Assembly (NCBI GenBank): GCA_024220525.1
Contig: JAMYWO010000278.1
Span: 17,535 to 42,025 of the forward strand
DNA from: Cochliopodium minus
Taxonomy: Eukaryota; Discosea; Himatismenida; Cochliopodiidae
Direction of reading: 5' to 3'
DNA length: 24,491 bases
Shown here: positions 18,028 through 24,491 of the stretch, piece by piece
Layout: each line of letters starts with the position of its first letter
Position numbering within the stretch: the stretch's first letter is position 1
Position numbers and translations under genes: made by a program
The notes under the pieces: generated by a model
Databases searched by the model: none
Told to the model about the DNA's origin: nothing
What the model saw: the letters and a program-made list of their open reading frames with translations, nothing else

Positions 18028-19953
18028 ATGGAATTCAAAGCAACGATCACAGATGGAGAAAAAGATATAATAGTCAAAGAAGCAAATATAGAAGATAAAT
18101 ATTTGCGATCAATTTATATTGGGAGGGAAGTTTATTTCCTTTATGATTCTACACTTGGCAATATGGCAATAATGCCAAATGATGAGGGGATATTCACATT
18201 GGAAAATAATCATATCTATTCATTAATAAAGAATACCAAAAAAAGAGAAGTAAATAAACATATCTCCATATCAAGAAATTCAAAGACAGAAAATTTGTTT
18301 TCAATTGAAGAGGAACCTGAAATCAAGACTAAAGAATTCATCTTTAAAACAAATAGTAGAAAGGCATCAGTTGTTGAAAGAAAGAAAAATGGGGCCTTAT
18401 CTTTAGAAGATGAAGATTTCTCTCCTATCTTTTTTAGGAGAAAATCATCCAATCATATGTCTTCAAGTGCATCTGTTATGGAGACCATAAAAGAAGCAAA
18501 TGAAAATGAGGTAATTATCAAACCTGAAAATGAAGGAAAAGATCAATCAAACACAACAAATAATAAAAATAATGTAATTAATAATGTAAATAATAAGAAT
18601 GATCAAAATATAATCAATAATAATAAAACTGATCAAAATAATGGGGATATTAGTAATAATGATGTGATAAATGATAAGCACTTCATAAGTGATAAAGAGA
18701 TTATAGATAACACATTAGAAAATAAAAACGATCCTCTATTGAGAACTCTTGAGATGGGAGATAAATTGAAAGAAATTGAGAATAAATACAAAAATTTCAC
18801 ACTCAATTTCTCAAAAAGATCCAAAGAGTCACCCACCAAGAGAACAGCACAAAAAATGATGCGTGCAAAATCAATTCAAAAGTTTGATGAACTGCCCACA
18901 CCTATCAAAACAAAGAAAAATAGCAATCATTTATCCAATGATTTCTCTTTACCCATCAACATAAAGCCCCCAAACAAAAAAAAGCTAGAAAAAATGAACA
19001 CAGAAATTGATGAAAGCATCTTCCTCCTCGAAAACATCAAACTGAAAGCAAAAGATAATTATGAAGCAAAGAATGAAGAGGAATTATCCTTTTCAAAGGG
19101 CGATATCATCTCCTTTATGGAAAAGTACAACAATGGAAACTGCAAAGGGAGACTTGGAGACAAAGTTGGCATCTTTCCTTTTCTGATTGTAGAGTTCTGC
19201 GAAGAGGAGCAAGAGCTAAAGTTTCAGAAATACGAGAATTTCAAAAGTTTTAGCTCTCTTTACACTGAAAGAAAATTTGAGAAGAAAGATCTGGTGGAAC
19301 TTAAAAACAAACTTAAAAAGAAAAACTCTTTTTTCATCAAAAAACCCAAGAGCATGTATGGAGTTTCTCTCAGCAAACTCTTCCAAAAAACTGGACAAGA
19401 GATTCCCACCGTCCTTACTTTTTGTGTCACCCTTTTAAATGGAAAGTCTTTGTTGGAAAGTGAGGGACTCTTTAGAATTCCAGGTACAGGGACGATTGTT
19501 TCAAGTTTGAAAGAGAAATTTGTTTTGGGGAAATTTGAGAACATTGATCTTTCCAACATCAAGTTTTCCCCTCATGATGTTGCTAGCACTATGAAGGCCT
19601 TTTTTGCTGAATTACCCAAGCCCTTGTTGAGTGAAGATCTTTTAGAAAAGATGAGCATTTGCTTCCCAAATCAACAAGAAAGCTCATCTTTCAATAATAA
19701 TCTTCAGAATCTTTTGTTGACTTTAAATCGATTGGAATCAGTTGTTTTGCAATACACTCTCAACTTTTTATCTCAAATTGTGGCTTTGTCTGATAAGAAC
19801 AAAATGAAAGCTGCTAATCTTGGTATCATATATGGTCCTCTTCTCTTTCGGCCCTCCTTTGAAAATATGTCTTTGTTAAAATCATCTCATACTATAATTG
19901 CAAATTTGATTGAGAACATTCATAATTACAAATTCAATACACATTATAAATAA
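18028..19953 (+). CDS. SH3 and RhoGAP domain protein, intronless (641 residues)
   Basis: This is a GTPase-activating protein for Rho-family GTPases, acting on cytoskeletal signalling. The start at 18028 (ATGGAATTCAAAGC) is the first ATG of the frame. Residues 1-340 are mostly disordered, with Ser/Lys-rich and Asn-rich stretches (about 170-220). An SH3 domain at about 336-393 shows LKAKDNYEAKNEEELSFSKG and GDKVGIFPFLIVEF (ALYDY-like, GxxGxFP motifs). The RhoGAP domain runs from about 443 (YGVSLSKLFQ) to 634. It has the arginine finger Arg483 in EGLFRIPG, FFAELPKPLLSEDL, and the helix NKMKAANLGIIYGPLLFRP that binds the GTPase switch. All catalytic features are present, so the GAP should be active. 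It is divergently paired with the CH-domain gene. Unusually for this window it has no intron. Confidence 0.95.
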   Translation: MEFKATITDGEKDIIVKEANIEDKYLRSIYIGREVYFLYDSTLGNMAIMPNDEGIFTLENNHIYSLIKNTKKREVNKHISISRNSKTENLFSIEEEPEIKTKEFIFKTNSRKASVVERKKNGALSLEDEDFSPIFFRRKSSNHMSSSASVMETIKEANENEVIIKPENEGKDQSNTTNNKNNVINNVNNKNDQNIINNNKTDQNNGDISNNDVINDKHFISDKEIIDNTLENKNDPLLRTLEMGDKLKEIENKYKNFTLNFSKRSKESPTKRTAQKMMRAKSIQKFDELPTPIKTKKNSNHLSNDFSLPINIKPPNKKKLEKMNTEIDESIFLLENIKLKAKDNYEAKNEEELSFSKGDIISFMEKYNNGNCKGRLGDKVGIFPFLIVEFCEEEQELKFQKYENFKSFSSLYTERKFEKKDLVELKNKLKKKNSFFIKKPKSMYGVSLSKLFQKTGQEIPTVLTFCVTLLNGKSLLESEGLFRIPGTGTIVSSLKEKFVLGKFENIDLSNIKFSPHDVASTMKAFFAELPKPLLSEDLLEKMSICFPNQQESSSFNNNLQNLLLTLNRLESVVLQYTLNFLSQIVALSDKNKMKAANLGIIYGPLLFRPSFENMSLLKSSHTIIANLIENIHNYKFNTHYK

Positions 19954-20068
19954 AAAGCTTTTGATGTAGCTCATTATTCATATTTTTTTTTTCATTGTGA
20001 ATTAATATAAACATATTTTTTTTTTGATCATCCTTTATTTGTTCAAATTCTTTATTTAAATACTATTA
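19954..20068. other. Convergent 3' spacer
   Basis: 115 bp between the RhoGAP stop (+) and the small membrane-protein stop (-), with T tracts. Nothing else is seen. Confidence 0.5.
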
Positions 20069-20418
20069 TCAATTGTTATTATTAATTTCTTGGGTTTCTT
20101 CATTCTTATTTCTTATCAAAAAAGATTTCAATGAATCAAATGCAGCATATCCTAATGTTGAGATGATACATGGGTTGAGTGTATGTTAAATTGGTATATA
20201 TGAGGTAAAAGATTATAAAATATTTTAAATCAGAGATTGATTTTATTTTTCAAATATATATTACCCAATGACATTCCAAATGCCAAAGAAGTACCAATAA
20301 GAAGTGGATTAATTACAAATTGTCTTATATTAGTTGCCAAAGATGATGAATGGACCAATTTTTCATTAAATTGATTCAAATTAGGTTCTGAATTGCCATT
20401 ATTATTGTTGTTGCTCAT
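20069..20418 (-). CDS. Small single-pass membrane protein, 78 residues (2 exons)
   Basis: Exon 20418-20265 starts MSNNNNNGNSEPNLNQFNEK and joins exon 20151-20069 through a 113-nt GT-AG intron (phase 1, Gly codon split), ending at TGA. The protein has an Asn-rich N-terminus and one hydrophobic segment (FVINPLLIGTSLAFGMSLGY, residues about 34-53). It then has a short basic stretch (DSLKSFLIRNK) and an Asn-rich tail. There is no signal peptide. The size and layout are like small mitochondrial or ER membrane proteins, but I do not recognise the family. Open frames on both sides of the intron in compatible phase support a real gene. Confidence 0.6.
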
Positions 20419-20513
20419 TTTAAAAAAAAAAGAATTAACTAGACAATTTTTTTTTTATTTTTTATATCAGCACGAGAAGAAAATTTTTTCAAATTAAATA
20501 ATTTTAATAAAAT

Positions 20514-23510
20514 TTATTTCTTTTTGATCTTTCTTTTGAGGGTTTTGGATCCTTTCCCCTTTCTCTTGTTTGTAGATTCCATACCACGCTTATCAGACAT
20601 CATTCTTCTATCAACAAACTTGACCATACGACCACCTTTACGAATAGCTTTGGCTCCACGAGTCTTGAAAGTACGAGCAACGATGTAAACTTTGTCCTTT
20701 TTCTTTTCGTGAGTTTGACTGTACAATTTTTTAATACTAGAAAGTTTTTCTTGTTCAGAAATGTGCTCTGCTTGGACAATACTGACAGCTCTTTTGGCGA
20801 CTTTCTCTCTTTGAGCATTCATCTTTCTTTTCTTTCTGGCTTTTGCTTCTGCTACCTTGTCGAGCGAACGAGCATTGAGATCTCTCATTCTCTGCTTCAT
20901 CTCTTCAACTTCTTCTTTGGTGATAGGAAGTTGAGGGATGTTGTGTCTCTTTTCTTCTTCAGTAAACCTTTTTTGTAAAAAAAAATAAAAATTAAATTAA
21001 ATAATATTAAAATAATTTTAAATAAAAGTTAACATTAATAATAATAAAATTTTAAGAAATAATTTTAAATAAAAGTTATACCATCTCGGAAGATCCTTTG
21101 GATCATCAAAAGTATATCTGTTATAACTGCCATCAACGAGGGAGTTGATGGAAGCCTTTCCTTTGGCAACAAGGGCACCCAAAGCAAGAGTCTCAGCGCG
21201 ATCCTCAGAGTCATAAGAGGATCCCATTTCATCTTCGTCATTGGGGACAGGTTGCTCAAATTTAACTTCTTCGAAGACGTTGTCTCTTTTTCTTTTCTTT
21301 TGGTCAAATTCTTCATTGTTTACAGGTTTACCTCCCTTTTTAAATTAAAAAAAAAATCAAAATAAAAAGAAATATAATGTATTCGATGTTGAAGGAAAAA
21401 TTTTACAATGAGGTATTTTTCTTTCATTTTGTCGATGGCAAACTTGTCATCAATGTCATCTTCCATATCGTCGAAGATATCTTGTTGAAACCACAAATTA
21501 GATTTGGTGGAGAGAGGAACATCATCATGAACATCCACAACCAAATCATTTCTGATTTTTCTCCTTCTTCATCAACAAGATCTATTTTGGATATATATAA
21601 AAAAATGTAAAAAAATAAAAAGTGATAGAATATGGTAAAATAAAAATAAAAATAGAATTAAATATAAATATAATGACAAAAAAAGGGTGATCACCTTCAG
21701 AACTATCTTCGAAACCAGTCCTCCAAGTTGATGTTGTTCTGATATTTTCTTTGATTCTTTCTAAACGCTTTCTGTGCTTAGGATTGATGCTCTTGTACAA
21801 ATACTGAAATGATTGTCAACCATACTTTGTATTCTTGTTGCTCCATGGTGGTGAACTTGTCTTGTTTGGATTGTTCCTTTCTATTGCTGTTTTGTTGTCG
21901 AGTTTGATGGTAGGGAATTAGGTCATCAAAACCTTGGCTCACTTTTTACTGCATTAAAAGTTCTTGGTCCTCTCCTAAAATTTAAAAAAATGAAATTAAA
22001 TTACATAAAAACAAAATGATATTTTTAAATATATAATATTAAAAATAGATGGGAACCTTTGTTCAATGGCATCACCGGGGATGATCATGTTCAAATGATT
22101 TTTCTTTGCATCTTTTTGTTTTTCTCTGTTTTTCTTCTTTCTTCTTTTGAAGTTGTTGGCGGATCTGATTCTCGAGCTCCTGATCCAAAAGCTGCTCGCG
22201 CCCTCCTCGGTCAAAACACGCTCAACCTTTTCGATCTTTTCTTTAGATGGAGTTTCTCCAAATACTTGTTGATTTCACGCTTCCACTTTAAGATATCTCA
22301 CATCACGTTTACCCAAAAGCTTCAAATCTTTGAAGAGCTCCTTGATTTCTTCTGTGGTGGATGGATGATCCAAAATTAGTTGAGCTTCTTCTCCCTCCCA
22401 AGTGATTATGTTGTAATCTGCAAGATTGTTGACGCTATCATCGCTCTCCAAAAACTGTCTGACGGGCAACTCCTTGTACAATATGGAGACTCCATCTTCG
22501 TAACCTTCTCTTTGTCTTGGCTTCTTCTTCATCGCAAAGATATCCAAGGAGGTGTTGCTCTTCACCTCGACCTGTTGAAAGATGTATTTGGAATCGAGCA
22601 TTTTTGGATCGATTTTGTTTGGCGCAAGATATTTCTCGCAAACAACGAATATCTCCGCAGATTCATTACGTGAAGCGGATGGTTTGGTTGAGGTCACTTT
22701 TTTGAAGAATTGTCTGAATACCCAGATGAGTGAATTATAATCACCTGATCTGAACACTTTGGTGACGAAAGTTCCGTTTGGCTTTAAAAATTCGGTGGCC
22801 AATTTCAAAGATTTCAATGTCAAATCATTTTGTTCGAACGCATCTTGTACCCATGTCGTACCCATATTTGGTGCACCATCGTGCAAAAATCTTTCAAGAT
22901 GAATTATTCGAATAAATATGAAGAATATGAAGAATATAAAGAATCATATGATGGATTGAATATAAATATCCTCTTTGTGATTTATCAATAATTTTGTAAA
23001 TTTTTTTTTTTTTTATTTTACAAATCCGCTTTCATTTTTCCCAAATGTTTCTTAATTTGTTGTCTGCAATTTGATGTTGTGATATCTTCTGCCAATGTTA
23101 TGACTTTTGGGATAGGTTTGATAGGGACCAAATCTATTTGAATTTTAAATTTGATATTTTTTGAGGAATAATTGGAGAATTAAATATATTACCAATTCCT
23201 ATAATCATGGTATTCATTGGACAAAATTTTTGAGCAACTTGTAACCTAATTGTTAAATATGATGATTTTTTGATGATTAATGATAATTTTTTGAATTTTT
23301 CTCAAAAATAGAACTCTCAATTTTAATTTCATACCATCCTCCAGGTGCAGCACATAAATCCACAACAACCTTAGATTGTGAAAGAAAATCGAATTTTCTA
23401 TTCAATTGAATCAATTTAAAACTAGCTCTTGATCTATAACCTTGCTCTTTGGCTAATTTATAATATTTATCTCCTCTTCTACTTTTTGCTTTATTTGATT
23501 CTTTTCCCAT
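20514..23510 (-). CDS. SPB1: SPB1/FTSJ3-type rRNA 2'-O-methyltransferase (8 exons, linker frame-disturbed)
   Basis: This family methylates a 2'-OH in the peptidyl-transferase centre of large-subunit rRNA in the nucleolus. Exons on the minus strand are 23510-23335, 23245-23193, 23133-23022, 22890-22057, 21974-21695, 21581-21407, 21335-21082 and 20967-20514. The FtsJ domain has the K-D-K-E tetrad: [33 protein letters not shown], with SAM motif [14 protein letters not shown]3381-like linker follows. The C-terminus is classic Spb1_[44 protein letters not shown] and a Lys/Arg-rich tail. Between about 22290 and 22080, in exon 5 and near 21550, the conserved text hops between frames (e.g. RYL then [30 protein letters not shown]). 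The shifts often lie at short A or G runs and largely compensate. Either these are sequence errors in an essential gene or this copy is decaying. Confidence 0.88.
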
Positions 23511-23808
23511 TTAAATATCAAGAATATGTCAAGGATGAGGTTTTTAAAAAAAGATCCTTTGATTTTTTTTTTTTTAATTTCAATTCAATAAAAAAATGAG
23601 AAAATAACAAAAATTTAATTAAGATAATCTCATTCCGTAAAAATGAATTGAAACAAAGCTATATAAAGACTTTTTATTCAATGATTTTATTAATTAAAAC
23701 AAAGAGATAATTGAGGAATTCAAAAATATTATTTTGTTGGTTATTCCAAGCAAACATATGTCCAACATTCTCATCATACAATTTTTTATGCATTGAGATA
23801 GAGGAAAT
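23511..23808. other. Spacer between SPB1 and the next minus-strand gene
   Basis: About 300 bp of AT-rich sequence. Minus-strand text at 23706-23800 includes an open stretch (MHKKLYDENVGHMFAWNNQQ) after the presumed stop of the neighbouring gene. It might be a real 3' extension if the frame is misread, but no splice signal supports it. The SPB1 promoter should lie near 23520-23600. Confidence 0.4.
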
Positions 23809-24491
23809 TTATGGGGATTTGTTTGGGCAAGGGAGCAAAGTTTCTATGGTTTCAAAAGTTTGCACAGGAATGAATCCATCAAATTTTCGAAATCAAAAAC
23901 GACATCAGGACCATAGGTTAAAATTGATCAATTTTGAAAATGGATAAAAATGTAGTGAAGATTTTTACCTTCTTTGATGTCTGAGTTCCAATTTCTCATC
24001 TTCAACTCTCTTCTGAAGAACAACAAAGTAATTTTGGATTTATAAACTGATTTTGTGATTCATCTTCATATTCTCCTACCAAATTACACAATTTATTGTT
24101 GACTTCCTTCTTACCCATACAAGATTTTCTACATAATCACAACCCTTTTAATAATCAAAGATTAATGGTCAAAAAAAATAATGGACAAAGAAAAGGAGGT
24201 CAATTATTTTCGAGATAACTTATTAACCAGTGGATCAACTCTTTTTCGACCCAAAAAAAGCATTCCTCCTCCAACAATTTCTTTAACATCTTCTACTAAA
24301 TTTAGCAAACATATCTTTCCATTCTAAGTTTAAAAAATTAAAATTTAAATTTAAAAAAACAATAAATAAATTTTATTGAATAGTGTTTTTGTATACCTTG
24401 TATCTTTCCTTCTTTGTTGATTAATCATAACAGCTTTGAATGGTGTTTTGTTTTCGTTTTGTTGGAGGATGTTTTTGACAAGAGAAGAATC
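23809..24491 (-). CDS. 3' part of an unrecognised gene, frame-disturbed, running off the window
   Basis: Minus-strand pieces are 24491-24397 (SSLVKNILQQNENKTPFKAV), 24323-24228 (NGKICLLNLVEDVKEIVGGG, MLFLGRKRVDPL), 24128-23969 (GKKEVNNKLCNLVGEYEDES, then ITLLFFRRELKMRNWNSDIK in another frame) and about 23912-23809 (GPDVVFDFEN, then DGFIPVQTFETIETLLPCPN, stop). Donor and acceptor sites are clear at 24396, 24324-24325, 24227, 24129-24130 and 23968. The final acceptor is not: no AG precedes GGTCCTGATG. At least two single-base shifts are needed (near 24020 and 23890, both next to T/A runs). The family is not recognised. The local clustering of shifts resembles that in SPB1, which favours a sequence-quality problem over true decay. 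Confidence 0.45.

Noticed and set aside
22380-22705. Plus-strand frames of 62-97 residues opposite the SPB1 methyltransferase exon
   Set aside because: Minus-strand text carries the FtsJ catalytic motifs; the plus-strand frames are shadows.
1-24491. tRNA, rRNA, snoRNA or riboswitch genes
   Set aside because: No cloverleaf, conserved box or rRNA core sequence was recognised by eye; a tRNAscan or Infernal run would be decisive.

Overview
The window is nuclear DNA of an AT-rich, intron-rich, mitochondriate protist, most likely a free-living amoeboid organism (amoebozoan or heterolobosean-like; the sequence does not settle which). The basis is as follows. Spliceosomal GT-AG introns of about 45-600 nt interrupt most genes. 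The standard stop codons are used. There are long Asn tracts of the kind common in such genomes. A bacterial/mitochondrial-type leucyl-tRNA synthetase is encoded, and the gene families are eukaryotic (SWI3/SMARCC, SPB1/FTSJ3, RhoGAP, calponin-homology). Intron boundaries given here were placed by hand from splice dinucleotides plus reading-frame phase; within each reconstructed gene the phases agree, except where a frame break is noted.

Layout. 391-1954 (+) is the N-terminal part of a kinase-like gene, ending in a glycine-rich loop just before an ambiguous base at 2279. 2280-4978 is a block bounded by single Ns at both ends: the 3' part of an unrecognised gene (+, to 2967) and, convergent with it, the 3' half of a leucyl-tRNA synthetase (-, 3019-4463). 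4980-5795 (+) is the decayed 3' end of a LINE, itself hit by a roughly 70-bp poly(A)-tailed insertion with 12-bp target-site duplications. 5816-6873 (-) is a four-exon glycine-N-acyltransferase-like acetyltransferase. 7074-8757 (+) is a frame-broken unrecognised gene, followed by a 38-nt T tract.

9122-10262 (+) is a secreted papain-family protease of three exons. 10378-12017 (-) is a SWI3/SMARCC-type chromatin-remodelling subunit with an Asn tract inside its SANT domain. 12275-17804 (-) is a ten-exon gene for a predicted 1290-residue protein: calponin-homology domain, disordered middle, and ubiquitin-fold segments resembling a talin-type head. It shares a 223-bp head-to-head promoter region with an intronless SH3-RhoGAP gene (18028-19953, +). 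Both genes point to actin/Rho regulation, so this is a plausible co-regulated cytoskeletal pair. 20069-20418 (-) is a 78-residue membrane protein. 20514-23510 (-) is the eight-exon rRNA 2'-O-methyltransferase SPB1, with conserved ends but a frame-disturbed linker. 23809-24491 (-) is the 3' part of another unrecognised gene.

No CRISPR array, prokaryotic operon or rRNA/tRNA gene was seen. The most interesting points are the CH plus talin-head-like architecture with its divergent RhoGAP partner, the Asn insertion inside a SANT domain, the nested retroposon insertion, intron-confined minisatellites and GATC clusters, a GC-AG intron, and a sharp division between frame-clean and frame-broken stretches of the assembly.
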